From Bisporella sp. PMI_857 (lineage: Eukaryota > Ascomycota > Leotiomycetes > Helotiales > Helotiaceae), in the NCBI GenBank assembly GCA_021307315.1, contig JAJSPD010000013.1, positions 434,001-498,000 of the forward strand: a DNA stretch of 64,000 nucleotides. The letters are read 5' to 3'. Both the position numbers and the translations under genes were made by a program. The notes beneath the pieces were generated by a model. It saw only the letters and a program-made list of their open reading frames with translations, was not told the origin of the DNA and made no database searches. Shown one piece after another: positions 1 to 11,931 of this stretch (position 1 is the stretch's first letter; each line of letters starts with the position of its first letter).

Positions 1-682
1 CCACTGTAGTTTTACAGTATAATAATATATAGCATCCCTTACCGTGCTTAAGCCCATCAACAGCAGCAGCATCATCATCATCATCCATGGTGGCATACCC
101 ACGCTAGTGTATGCATTATCCCTGACCCAACCCACAATGGCATGCAGGCTTAAAGCGTCAAGACATCTGATCCAGTTCTCGGTAAAGTAATCCCAATAGC
201 TCACTGGTCCTTGCCCAAGCCCATTTCTCATCAAGTCCCATACTTTTCGTAGTCGAGACGGAAATATACTCTACTACGAAACCAAAGGAAACCACCACTT
301 GACACGGCACTCACCCAGCGCGCGGCCACAAAGAACAGGATACGGTCCCTTTCTATTAGCATCACCATTGTGCTCTAGGAATCTTCATTATTCTTTCGTA
401 CATGTGCCCGCTTTGCGTCCACGGCCTGTCTTGTTTTAGCTCTGCCACCAAAGACGACGCACCACTTCCTTCCAGCGCACTAGTTGCCTAGGCCTCGATC
501 GGCCAAGTACCTTTGTACATCGAGCCGGAACCACTACCTGGGTCGAGAGAAGGAGGAGCAGGAAAGATCCTCAGCATAATATCACACTTGCAGAATATAA
601 CGAGGCCTATTCATACGCCAAATACTGGAGTAATCATTGCATAAAGAGGAGAGGATTTAGGAGGTGTGTGTCGCTCCGAACA
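1..682 (+). promoter_or_regulatory. Upstream region and 5' leader of areA
   Basis: This stretch holds no gene I can support. It lies directly upstream of the areA start codon and probably contains its promoter and a long leader. A mixed CAG/CAT trinucleotide tract sits at about 61-86, and several ATG triplets occur before the chosen start, so upstream ORFs are possible. Only one GATA tetranucleotide was seen (about 339-342), so the sequence gives little support for strong autoregulation. Confidence 0.5.
61..86. repeat. CAG/CAT trinucleotide microsatellite
   Basis: Three CAG units run into about five CAT units. This simple repeat in the areA upstream region could vary in length between strains. 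Nothing suggests that it is translated. Confidence 0.8.
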
Positions 683-3600
683 ATGTCTGGAGCGGCGGCA
701 CAATATGAGGAACGTGGGGGAGTCCTGCGACCACTCCACGCTTCCAACAACATGTTCACAATGGCTGGAGAGGCTCAATCTAATCCTACAACATCAACAA
801 CGACGTCGATAACAGAGCACGACTATCGTTTCCCACGAAGGCCCGGCTATCCGCAGCACTCGCAACAACCTTTTCCCGCCAAATCACGACCGACCACGAG
901 CACCTCGATACAGGACTCGAGCGCTGGCGCGCACGTCAAGCTGGATAATTCGGAAGAGATCAGCGCGCGCAAGGAGTTGCTGCGCGAGAGCTTCTTCCCC
1001 ACATGGAAGGATGATGCAGCAGGAGAGGAGCTCGACAGCCCTGACGAGATGCAGAGGAAGGACCCGTTGGCTACACAAATATGGAGGTTGTACAGCAAAA
1101 CGAAGAAGCAATTGCCTAACCAAGAGCGGATGGAGAATCTCACCTGGCGCATGATGGCAATGAGTCTGCGGAAACGCAAACAGGAACAGGCTGCTCGGTA
1201 AGTGGTCAAGAGGCAGATATGATCTGCTTTGGTACAGAGTTCTAATTGTGTTACAGACAGTCAATGGCCCGCTCAACCAGTGCTCCAAGTGGCATTGCGC
1301 AGTTGAGGAAAACCTCAGAACGGGCCCCTCCAGCAGAACATCAGGATGCCATGAACATTGACGATTTTATTTTCTCGGACAACATTGCGACTCCTGCTGG
1401 GCTGGGAATGTCACCATCACCAGACTTGAAGAAAGATTCAGACAAGTCTTCACATGCGGTGGCATCCGCGATTCCTATCAAGATGCGGAAAGAATCAGCA
1501 CAATTTGCTATCCCACAGTCTGTCCCTGTTCCTCCGCATGATGCGCGAGGTAGCCATGAATTTAATTATGTGCAAAGAAATATTAGGAAGACCAGTATCG
1601 ATGAACGCAGGGTGAGTCTTTGCTTCTGCGAATGTCATTTTGAGCCTGGACTTTAGTACCACTTTTGATAAGCAATTTGCTAACATAAGATAGCCTCGAA
1701 AGAGACCCGCCGACTTCTCTCCTCATGTCCCTCCTGTAAACAGCATGATGATAAACAACGACTTGGATCACGATGCAGATCTACATGAGTATTCTCTAGA
1801 CCAGCAACACCCTCCAATGCACCAAAATAACCATGCTGGAATCCCTTATCAACTCGACACCTTTAATATGGATAATGATCCCATAATCACCTCCGCTGGT
1901 CCGTACCAGCAAGGCTTCTCTTTCTCGCCCGCACAGTCCCCTCTTGTACCACATGGGCCATTCTCTACAATGTATAATAATGCCTCGATGCCATCCTCGT
2001 CCTTGAATTCAAATAATTTTTACGGTTCTCCGCCAGGGAGTACTTATCCTTCAGCTGTTTCAACCCCACAGCCAATACCAGAAGGAGAGCACATGTACTT
2101 CCAACAACATGACATGGCCCCGAGCCAACGATTTAGTCACGGGCCATCTAACTTTGCAAATTCCTTAGGCCCGCAGTACATCTACAATACAAATGGCGGC
2201 CAAATGTTCACCCCTGTCACAAACACAGGTCCATCTAACTCTTACACGTCCTCTGGCTCGTTTATGGCCCAGCATATAGATCCTACACAAGTCTTTCATT
2301 CAGATCATCCCGCTCGGTCGCCTGGGGCGCACATGACTCAAGACAGCAATATGTTTAGTTTTGGGGGGGAGTCTGACAATGAAGATGATGAAGGAGCAGC
2401 TTTTGCGGATCGCACATTGATGATTGGGCATGATTTCGGGCAATCATCAATGGATGATTCAAATATAGAAGTAGGACAAGGCGCCCTCCAATGGGATGCG
2501 AGCCTACCGGGGCAATTCAACACTCAAGCCGCTCGATATCCCGGAGGCCCTCCGAGGAAGCAGGTCACAATTGGAGGGACCACAACTGGAATGGTGGATT
2601 GGGAAGGCTCAGGAGGGTCATTGGGCCGCACTCACGCATCTACGCAATCAGTTTCAGACAATCGATCAAGGAATGACAGGAGAGGAAAGATTCCACGGAC
2701 TGCGTCGACTCCAAACACGACGCTTATGGGGGCTCAGCATGGATTCAATCCTGTGGCACAATCGAACCCCAATTCTCCACCCGATCATAACAACATGTCA
2801 GGTTTCTCCTCTGTGGCTCCCAGTCGTCCATCTTCACCTGGCGGATCCAAGCACGGTTCTTCCACAAATCTGGTGGGTGCAGCAGGTGCCCAGGGTGAAA
2901 ATGGGGTACCGACAACTTGTACCAACTGTTTCACTCAAACCACTCCCCTTTGGCGTCGAAATCCAGAAGGCCATCCGCTATGCAATGCTTGTGGCCTCTT
3001 CTTAAAGCTGCATGGAGTTGTGCGACCTCTCTCTCTGAAGACTGACGTTATCAAAAAGCGAAATCGTGGCTCAGGGGCTTCTCTTCCTGTTGGAGCTCCA
3101 GGTGGAGCCTCTACTCGTGCTTCAAAGAAGGTGGGTGCTCAAGGCACCAGCGGACCTAACACCCGGAAGAACTCAGTTGTGACGACGTCAACAACAGCAC
3201 CGGCTACTCAGGCAACCACGCCCACGAGTACACATGGAGTTAATGAAAGCGCGAGCCCGGCTTCTGTATCAGGTTCTACTGGGGGTGGTGGAGGCAGCAC
3301 CGCGGGGAGCACGCCAACATCTTACCATGGTTCCGCTGGATCCTCGGTTGGACCATCTGGAATCAGCGGTGGAAAAGGAGTTGTGGCTATTGCGGCTGCA
3401 CCACCGAAAGATACGCCAGGACCCGGGGCAGCTGCGGCTTCATTGCCTCGTTCCAACGTCACGGTGGCCCCCAAGCGTCAGCGACGACACAGCAAGAGTG
3501 TCAGCGCCATTGAAAGCATGGACGTCGACTCTCCAACTAATTCAACTGGGTCCAATGAAGCGGCTAAGTCATTGGGCATGAGCATGATTCCAAATGGTGG

Positions 3601-3784
3601 GAACATGGCAAACTTGGGCCTCTCAAATGGCTTCGGCATGTCGTCGCGCCAGGTGGGTTCAGCGATGGGCATGTCTGGATTGAACGGAATGCCCGCTCCG
3701 CCATCAGGCATGGTTATTGGACCTAACGGTATTGCCACTGGCACAGGGCCGCAGGAATGGGAATGGTTGACTATGAGTCTGTAA
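683..3784 (+). CDS. areA: Nitrogen regulatory GATA transcription factor AreA/NIT2
   Basis: This is the nuclear DNA-binding activator of nitrogen-catabolite genes when good nitrogen sources run out. Exons are 683-1197, 1257-1611 and 1694-3784, giving 986 residues; both introns are GT-AG and keep the frame. The N-terminal third carries the conserved AreA block with [17 protein letters not shown] followed by [15 protein letters not shown] single GATA zinc finger (C-X2-C-X17-C-X2-C, about residues 699-723) is followed by a basic tail. The protein ends in WEWLTMSL, the C-terminus known in AreA/NIT2 to contact the repressor NmrA. The start at 683 is the first in-frame ATG; the frame stays open only slightly upstream. 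Long Ser/Asn/Gly-rich linkers flank the finger. The length is slightly above that of characterised orthologues. Assignment is very secure. Confidence 0.97.
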
Positions 3785-4968
3785 CGGCTAACGATCACGA
3801 TTTCGCTTTACTATATATTGTTTTTCGATTTCACCTACGAATTAGCATGGCGTTTTTAGACACCAATGGTGCAGGATTTGGTACTGTGTCTTGCTTTGTT
3901 CGATGCAAGCAACGAGTTTCTGGGCTTGGGGTGGGCTATCTGTTGCGCTTTTTGGACTATACACCGGGGTTTGTTTTTTTGTGGTTGGGAGCTTGATACA
4001 TGTTTTTTGATACCACTGCTTGCGTTATACCTGTCGTGTACGTGCGGGATGCACGAGCGGCACATTTGTTATGCACATAGAGATGAATCGATCCTCCATT
4101 TTTGGGGGATCTTCTGCTAGCGTCAAGAAGATAATTTCCCCAATCGTATCCTGATTGTGTCATTACCTTTGAACTTCTTCTGGACATAATGATATTACTA
4201 ATACGCAGAGGAACGGGATAGGCATTGCCGAGTGATGGCCAGGACAGTAATTTCACGGTTGGAAGTTGGTAAGATACCGGATATGGGCACCCTTCCTTTT
4301 CATTCCTCCCTCTACATAACAGCTTCTAGCGAACGACGACAAGATCAAGCTAAGTGTGCTGACAGTTTCCAAAAGCTATCCCCGTTCTCGCGGATAGGAA
4401 CCTGAATCAGAGCTACCTACCATAATAGCAACGAAAGCGTACGAGCTGAGCTTCATGATCGCCACCCCTCTTCATTTACACTCGCACATACAGTTCCACC
4501 TCCCCTATACTTACGCCACCGTGCCTGCCTCCCACCCCAGCCCGCAAAGCCCATGCTTTATACCTATATGTTCAGTAGGTCCCCTCGTCGCCATGGAATT
4601 TTGTTCATGAACCTGCGTCGGGTTCAACTTTACCCTTTTCCCCTTCCTTTCCCTCCTTCGTCAGGTCTATAAACCGCGATTCTCGGCCCGTTTATAGTTT
4701 AAGCGACGCATTTTCTCCGTTTCCGTTGGGTGGTTCGTTGGAAATAGTTTCGCCTTGAATTAATTTTTTTTACTTTTTTTGCCTAGCTAGAGCCGTTGGG
4801 ATATATAGTCAGCCAACCGGAGTTAGATAGCCCTAGAACCGCGCTCTAAAGTCTAAACCACAATTCTTGTCCCTCCTCCTCCTCCTCCTCCTCCTCCATT
4901 CCTTATTTTCACTCTCACGCATTGTTCCATGGATAACAAATACACATCCAAACAGACAGCTCTCCGAA
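3785..4968. other. areA 3' region and gene-free interval
   Basis: This region has no convincing gene; short open frames on both strands show no protein-like composition. The first few hundred bases are probably the areA 3' UTR. The last 250 bases are pyrimidine-rich, with T runs near 4760-4780 and the CTC repeat at 4872-4897. Confidence 0.5.
4872..4897. repeat. (CTC)n microsatellite
   Basis: About eight to nine perfect CTC/CCT units in a pyrimidine-rich stretch. In one frame it would encode a leucine run, but no ATG precedes that run in frame, so coding is unlikely. Confidence 0.85.
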
Positions 4969-5241
4969 ATGCGACCTCTTCCATTTCCAAAATTTCGAGC
5001 GTATACGAATACGAGGCAACACGTTCCCGTTTTCAGAAGGAGTATCGAGCGTAGATCGGGGCCGGGCGGGGCCTTGAGCCGGAGGGTGTATGTGGGAATG
5101 GGGGTTTCGGCTGCGGTGCTGGCGTGGAAGGTATGGATGCTGGTTAGGGGACCGCCTGGGGGTGGGTGGTTTGGGGTTTTGGATGGGGGGAGGATTAGAG
5201 GCGTTGTAGTGGTTAGGATGGGGATGGGGATGCAGGGTTAG
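4969..5241 (+). CDS. Possible small ORF in a G-rich tract (doubtful)
   Basis: The ATG at 4969 opens 90 codons. The first half is basic and looks like a mitochondrial presequence (RPLPFPKFRAY, then several Arg). A short hydrophobic stretch, VGMGVSAAVLAW, follows at about residue 47. The second half is Gly/Val/Met-rich and simply reflects strong G enrichment of the plus strand. I recognise no family. It could be the first exon of a gene spliced downstream or no gene at all. It lies tail-to-tail with the dehydrogenase remnant on the other strand. Confidence 0.22.
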   Translation: MRPLPFPKFRAYTNTRQHVPVFRRSIERRSGPGGALSRRVYVGMGVSAAVLAWKVWMLVRGPPGGGWFGVLDGGRIRGVVVVRMGMGMQG

Positions 5242-5440
5242 ATTTGGAAGGGGGTTGTTTGATAGGGGGAAGAGAAGGAGTTGAGGTTTTGTGAGGGATA
5301 GGATGGCGTTGGAGAGTATGTGGAGGTTGATCCCGTGGCTTAGAAGATGCGAGAGGATGGGGAGAATCGAGGGTCGAGGTTCGAGCCGGTGAGGTATAGC
5401 TTGAGCGGCAGTGTTCTCGGTTCACAATTTCCATAACGCA

Positions 5441-5755
5441 TCAAGGGCGTCTGATCTTATCCAACCCACCAGCTTTTCCCAGCTCTGCATCCAACATTGC
5501 CTCCCACCCAAAACAGCTCAAAATACGGGCAATAATCGTCAGACTTCCTCGCCAAATATCACTCTTGACCCGCGGCTTCAACAACTCCGTCGCTACCTCT
5601 CTTGCATACACGTCCGCATCCATAAACTTTCTATCTGGTTACTTTAATCTAACACATCCGTAGGGAGACGCAGCATAAGAGCACATCCAATAACCGAATC
5701 CACTTCACTGCTGTAGAGTTAAATGCAGCGGGCAAAGTTGTGGCCAAACGCCACT
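5441..5755 (-). pseudogene. Short-chain dehydrogenase remnant (Ayr1-like)
   Basis: The minus strand at 5623-5441 encodes about 60 residues beginning MDADVYAREV and containing DIWRGSLTIIARIL and GKAGGLDKIR. These resemble the C-terminus of 1-acyldihydroxyacetone-phosphate reductase-like short-chain dehydrogenases. Just upstream, another frame (about 5750-5660) has LPAAFNSTAVKW, which resembles the substrate-lysine region of the same fold. About 60 residues between the two are missing, stops interrupt the frame, and no Rossmann N-terminus was found. I infer a truncated, decayed gene. The family call rests on recalled similarity and is moderate. Confidence 0.45.
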
Positions 5756-7273
5756 TTCCTATAGGTTAAAGTGCATCAGTCGTGCTTTATCCTCCAAATA
5801 TTAGACAGATAATCCCCACGTTCGACTCTGTGAATAGGGGACTCAAGGTATTTATTTTATGAACGTTTGTTATTAAAGGCTGGGGAAAGATGAAATATCT
5901 GCCAATTTTCTTCTACATACTCGTGGTGCCGAGAAGCCCATAAAATATTTTAGGCACATACAACAATTTTCTTATAGCCATCGCTAAACACCTCAAACTC
6001 ACATTGGCAAGCTTTAGATTCTCATTAAAGGACGCCGTGGGGGGATTTGATGGGCTGGGCGTTCACCATCTCTATGGTTAGATGCAGTCCCGCGACTCGA
6101 GCTATGCTCTCACCTATCCAAATAACTGAAACACTGCAACTATCATGCACGGCAATTTAGTATTGTAATATATTTGTATTTATAGTAGTAACCACTTAGT
6201 ACGGATTGCCCCTCGCAAAGTTCCGTCGTAAGGCCTTGTAGCGCTAATGCAAATTATAGGTAGCTTCAACAGGTTCTTCTTTTCTACTCTAATTCTGAAC
6301 TTTAGTTACTGAATGATTACCGCAAATCTTAACGTAATAAGGAATTTTAAAGGACGATACCACAAGGGGTGCCGCGGGAACGAACCCAGGCCCTTAAAAG
6401 CATCTGTGATTACTTTGACCACAATACATGAATTATATACTACTGCCATTCTGCGTAAGACACTCTGTTGATATTGCAAAAGCTGACTTGTTTGGTTTAC
6501 TGGCAGGAAAGGAATCACAAAGGTGGAAGCCGCTTTGGGGGTCTGGAAAGGTCTTGCTAGCCTTTTTGTGGTCAAAAATAAATACGAAAGAGCAGAGAAT
6601 CAATTATCTGTAATGCTGGAATGGCATTTCGCGGTTAGAAGTAATCTGTATTGCTTACAACCCATCGTTACAAACTTATTACATATTTACTTCGAGATGC
6701 AAAGCCTTCTTTATGATACTGAAAAGCATCATTTAGCGTGGCTATGGAAATACTAAGAACTAGTCTACCTATTGCTGTCTCGCATGTTGCTCTGACTTGG
6801 CGTAATCATCAAAAGGTTGTATATTTTGTCAGGACATGAATAAATTAAGATGAGATAAGTATTGCAAACAAAAATTTTCCACTGTTAAGACTAACAACCA
6901 TCTTCTTAAATTGATTGATGCGAAGAATACAAAAAAAAAAAAAAAAACGAAATTTATGTATGTACATCAGGCGTTGTTGTAGCCATCTCTAACAGCTATC
7001 CAGGGGGACAAGTCGTATGCCTTTTTGTATCTGTTGTATCTCCCGGATACAGACTCAAATATAATAACAAGTTCAGAAGAAGTTTCGCTTTTCATTGTTG
7101 AATCCAAAACAGTCTATCCTTTCATCTTCATGAGGATCGAGCAGCGGGACTCTCTGAACACGCGCTAACCAAAAATGGAATCGCCTCTTTCCCGAGAATA
7201 CCTTTCTTGTTCAATTCAAGGCTCTTTGAAACTATCATAAACACTTCAGTTAGTAGTCTGCAAATCATTTAAT
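5756..7273. other. AT-rich gene-free interval before the P450
   Basis: No gene is supported. The interval is AT-rich with short random-looking frames on both strands. It contains an A homopolymer of about 18 nt near 6930-6948. The final 150 bases or so should contain the P450 promoter. Further faint dehydrogenase remnants at the left edge cannot be excluded. Confidence 0.5.
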
Positions 7274-8951
7274 ATGTTCTTACTGTGGAAGTACGTTCTC
7301 GGTGCCCTGTTCTTGACCATCGCAAGCATCGTCACTTCTGACTTCTTGAAATGGAAATACCTTCCTCGTGGACCACTTCCAATTCCTTTCATTGGTAACA
7401 TGTAGGTAACCAAGGATTACCTTTTTCAATATTCAGGGCTAATATAATGGCTAGTCTCTCCCTTCCAAAGAGCAAAGACTGGGTAAAGTCTTCCGAAAGT
7501 CGTAGGAAATATGGCAAGTTCTACACGATTTGGATGTACCGACGACCAATCCTCCTGGTATGCGATCCCGAAATCGCGGCTGAACTCTTCGAAAAAGGTA
7601 CCAACTATGCATCAAGACCAAAGCTTGTCGTTCTTACAGAGGTCTTTGGTGGTAAGAACCATATTGTTTCGATGCCTCATGGCAAACCATGGGCTACGAG
7701 ACGTAAATATCTAAATCTTATCCTCAAGCCTTCATCGCTACCCATGTATCAGCCTCGCCAGGAGGCCGAGGCTGTCAAGCTGGTCAGCCATCTTCTTCGG
7801 GACTCGAACAGTTTGGTGTCTTCTCTTGATCGGTATACTGCTTCCATTGTGTTTTCTATGGCTTATGGGCGCCGTGGTATGTGTGCTTTCCAGATCGGGA
7901 TGAATTGAACTCTATAATTAACGTTTCAACAGTTGATAGGCTCGACGCTAAAGTCGTTACCACGAAACTTGGTTTCATGGCTTATGTGACTCGACTAACC
8001 ACTCCTGGGATATATCTGGCGGAATCCATACCATTTCTTGCAAAACTTCCAACCTTCCTTGCACCCTGGAAAGCACCGATCATCGAGAAAGGGGAGGAAG
8101 AGAAAGTTTTCAACGAGTCTCTAATCGATCTTGTCTACAACGATATTTCTAAGAAAGGCAAAAGCAGGTCCCCATGCCTGGTTGAAATGATGCTTGAGCG
8201 TAGCAAAGAAATCGAATGCTTGACAAAACTCGAGCAATCATATATCCCTGGAACACTCTTTGCAGCAGGAGCAGATACCACAGCTTCGGCACTTCGAACA
8301 GCAATCTTAGGACTCATCACTCATCCCTCGGTGCTTCATGCCGCAAAAGAAGAAATTGACTCTGTGGTTGGAACATCCCGAAGCCCAACATTCTCTGATG
8401 AACTTCCATACATCGAAGCATTAGTTAAAGAAGTCCTTCGTTGGCGCCCTATCACACCACTAAATCTACCTCACACAACAAGCGAAGATAATACCTACAA
8501 GCAATTCCGCATTCCCAAGGGCACAACCGTCATTCTAAACTTCTGGGCCATGAATCTCGATCCAACATACTTTCCAGATCCACAAGCACTCCATCCTGAA
8601 CGTTTCCTCCCATCATCGGACTCGCGTTTTGACCACTCGTTCATAGGAAAGCCCTTCCCTTCGAAGTTCGGCCAAGCGGGTTTCAGCTGGGGGCGTCGCT
8701 CATGTCCTGGTGCTGACTTGGCGATTGCTACCATCGGTATCGCACTTGCGAAGATCATCTGGGCATTTGAAATTCTGAAGGTGGATGGTGAGATTTATGA
8801 TACGATGAACTTGATCTGCAAGGGTGTCATTCAACGCCCTGCACCGTTCAAGTGTGAATTTAAGTTGCGAAGTGACGAGCATGGAGAGGTTTTGACAAGA
8901 GAGTTGGTTGGTGCGGAGCAGGTGTTGAATGAGTTTCTCCCTTTTGACTAG
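7274..8951 (+). CDS. Cytochrome P450 monooxygenase
   Basis: A heme-thiolate monooxygenase anchored in the ER membrane; the substrate is unknown. Exons 7274-7401, 7437-7876 and 7933-8951 give 528 residues; the first intron is only 35 nt. The N-terminal hydrophobic anchor is followed by the proline hinge PRGPLPIPFIGNM. The I-helix oxygen-binding motif AGADTTAS lies near residue 300, the ExxR motif (EVLR) near 355, and the heme loop FSWGRRSCPG near 440, with the axial Cys at about 446. All signature residues are present, so the enzyme looks functional. It resembles fungal P450s often annotated as O-methylsterigmatocystin oxidoreductase-like, but no synthase or other biosynthetic gene is adjacent, so a pathway cannot be inferred. 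Confidence 0.95.
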
Positions 8952-9617
8952 AGCCCTCGTAATTGACTATACGCATAAGGAACGGCCATACTTTTAGACG
9001 ATTTGCTACTACGCGTGTCTTACCTGTGACTAGTGTCCACCAGTCCCAAGGAGTATTTACCTTTCCCTAGAGGCTCTAACTACTTCAAATTAGTCTCAAC
9101 TTAACGTTCAACCCCTCCCCCCTCCGAAAATTGCAGAGCTTCATCAGTGAGTAGTGCTGGTTTGTTCCAACCTTCTGGAGCTTGAATTAGCCATCCACCA
9201 TTCAAACTCTAGCTCAGGGGCTTAAGCGAGCCAGATCACACGCTCGCCACCTGATCTCGTGACTGGGGGTGAGTGGGTGATGGTGTTTTGATAGGGATGA
9301 ATTTCACTCTGACTTCAGGTCAAGGCTCTGGAAGGGACTGCAATTCGGCAAGAGCATTGACTCAATGGATGACAATTGGGAGATTTGTGAGTGAAGAGGC
9401 ACATCATTGTCGTTGTGAAAACGGTGGATTTACTAAATGGCCGATGGGATCTAGAACTTAAAGAAATTTTAAGGTTATCAGCTTCAAATTCGAAGGTTTG
9501 CAGAAAGGCAGAGGTCTTATGCTACCAAGACATTGGTGTGTTTAATCCGTAAGACCATATGTATATAGTCCTCGAAGATATACCGACCGAAACACCTATT
9601 TCTTATATCCACTCTTT
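8952..9617. other. Gene-free interval
   Basis: Nothing is supported here. It contains the probable P450 3' UTR and, on the other side, the degraded 3' end of the NACHT-ankyrin pseudogene. Short frames near 9270-9460 have no protein-like character. Confidence 0.5.
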
Positions 9618-11499
9618 CTATTTCGCCGCACATAGAGGAATTGGGCAGCAATATGATGCAGGAGTCTTACCTTCAGGATCAGGTTCAAGAATATCGGTGC
9701 CTAAACTTATCAATGCTTCACATAAGTCCGGACGCAAGAAGAGCAGTGCGTAGTCTAGCGTTCTGAGCCCTTGCTGTCCTTCTGCCTCCACAAATCTTGG
9801 CACCTAGGATACTTGATGCACTGGATGATCGTGTCCTGCGCAAAATCTGGATTTTGAAGTAGGATGTGCAGGAAGTTCCCCTCTTTCCTGTCTAACGCGT
9901 GGACGTGAATTCCACGGTCGAAGAGGCGTATAATTGGTAATGGCCGTGTTTCCCCTTCGCCTATCGTCGCTGTCCAGTCGCCTAATGCGTGCAGAATCGT
10001 TCTTCCTGATTGATCTTTCGCATCAAAGTCGATGCCCAATGGTACCTCTAGGTATTGATTGATTATTTTTTGAGTCCCATGCTCAAACACCCAGTGTAGC
10101 AATGTCTCTGTTATTTAGACATGTGTAAACATCCGCACCACCTCTAATCAGTAGGGGAATTATAAAACCCTATCCAACCACAGCAATATTACCGTTAGAA
10201 TAGCCCTTTGCCGTAAAAGACGTACAGAAAAGAGTAGTGCGTTTTTGGTCCTTGACAATCATCTCATCCACGGGACAGGAATTCATTGTGTCAACAATGT
10301 CTGAATCTATGTCGGCCTGGAGCATCATAGCAAGGGCGGCAGCGCTCTTGTTCTGAATTGTTGCAAATATAGGCGAAATTGTACTGCTACTAAACTTTGC
10401 TTCATGCTCCAATAAGATCTCCATAACGAAAAATGAATAAGTAGCGTTATACAGGCAGGAGTACCCTTGGGTGTCTTCGGCATTGACGTCCGCTCCCAAG
10501 GAAATTAGAAGTTTGATACATTCAATATTCCAGTACGCATCCCGTGCCATTTCCGCATTAATAGCAACATGCGACTCTAAGTCACCTGGCAGGTTCTGCA
10601 CTAGGTTTTCAATCTCCTTAAGTTGTACTGACTGAGCTACCGGCGTGATTTGATCTAATGTCGAACGGGCGTAGAGGAAATGGCCTTGTGATCTTTCACA
10701 TATAGCTTCTTGCAGTGACTTCCGAAATATGGCCTGGGATAAGTCGGGAAGAGCCACACGTAGGCAATGAGAGACAAAGGCTGCAATATCTCTGCCAACA
10801 AGCTCTTTTTCTAAGCTTATGTGAACGGTAGAAGTGTCTTTAAGGCTCTTTGAAGGTATTTCTTGGGCTGACTGGTCATTATTAACTTTGTTGATTTGGG
10901 TCGAAATGTAGCAAGATCATTAAGACGATGCAAGAGATGATTTTATCGGACTGGTCCATTTCATCAAGCGCATCGACAACGCAGTAGAATTTCGGAAGCG
11001 TTCTCAATCCATCAAGAATATAGTCCCATAAGTCTCCATCCGTTACATCCTCTAGTATACACTTAGCTAATGGCTGTAAGATCGCCTGCACTCTGGGGCT
11101 GAATGGGATAAGTTGGGCAAGCCAGTCACAAAGCAATCCACGCGGGTGGTGGTTTCCATCAACAATATAGCGGAAGAAGAAATACAAGACTGGTCCATCG
11201 CCAATATTTCTCAAGTAATCAGCCATCGCGGCCGAGATTACACTCTTTCCCACCCCTGGAGGACCTTTAATCCAAAGACTTGCGTGCTTATCAGAGTCGC
11301 GCCACTGTTCAAACTGAGAGGTCTCACACACCCAAAGTCCTGTTTCTGGTATATGTGAGTACAAATGACTATGAAACTCGCTAGACTCAGCCGCATAATC
11401 TGTAGGTTGAAGCCAAACCTGGATTTTTGAGATGTCCTCCGACTCTATATTTGCTTCCTGAGACTCGATCATCTCATAATCTTCCGGAATGTCGTCCAT
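9618..11499 (-). pseudogene. Decayed NACHT-ankyrin (fungal NLR-type) gene
   Basis: Intact members of this family are STAND NTPases used in non-self recognition and programmed cell death in fungi. The 5' part (11499-10882) encodes a NACHT start: an acidic leader, the fungal-NLR segment VWLQPTDYAAESSEFHSHL, Walker A GPPGVGKS, and Walker B in YCVVDALDEM. Homologous sequence then jumps between frames at about 10935, 10840, 10165 and 10110 and again near 9790, each time with recognisable family sequence on both sides (for example DLATFRPKSTKLIMTS, then VHISLEKELVGRDIAAF). Ankyrin-like segments such as LLIRGGADVYT follow. Five frame breaks without splice signals indicate a pseudogene. No N-terminal effector domain is seen, so that part may be lost as well. 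Confidence 0.85.
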
Positions 11500-11931
11500 T
11501 GTATTAATCTATGATGCTACTCAATTGAATAATGAGTTAATCTTGAAAAGAAGACGAAGGGAGCCTGTTGTTGACGAAGCAGCTTTGCCAGGATGTTCCT
11601 TCCTCATTATCATTTTTCCTATTAGCTAGTGATGCCGATATGTGATGTTATACGTAGAAGCCTGACTCTTTACGTACCCAATACCGCTCCATGACGAGTC
11701 ACATTGTCTGTATCTATAACTATTGATTATAGAAAGATGTAGATGGTGCAACGGGTTTAGGGAGTTTGCATCATTTATGCTAAGAAGAGACTAACCATAT
11801 TGGGAACCCTTCACTGGTCGATCCGAGAGCAGAAATGGCTGTATCAGATGGGAATTTCGCCCTGGGAAAGTACAGGAACGTTCTATTTAATAATGCTCCC
11901 TGGTCTATTATAAACTTATAGTACATTTATT
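11500..11931. other. Gene-free interval
   Basis: An AT-rich spacer between the 5' end of the NACHT pseudogene and the 3' end of cct5. It presumably holds the cct5 3' UTR. No coding signal was seen. Confidence 0.5.

Noticed and set aside
6306..6756. Overlapping frames of 60-90 codons on both strands
   Set aside because: AT-rich, no motif, no codon pattern resembling neighbours, and mutually overlapping.
6930..6948. A homopolymer that might be a retrotransposed poly(A) tail
   Set aside because: No coding remnant or target-site duplication was found upstream; homopolymers of this size are common in fungal spacers.
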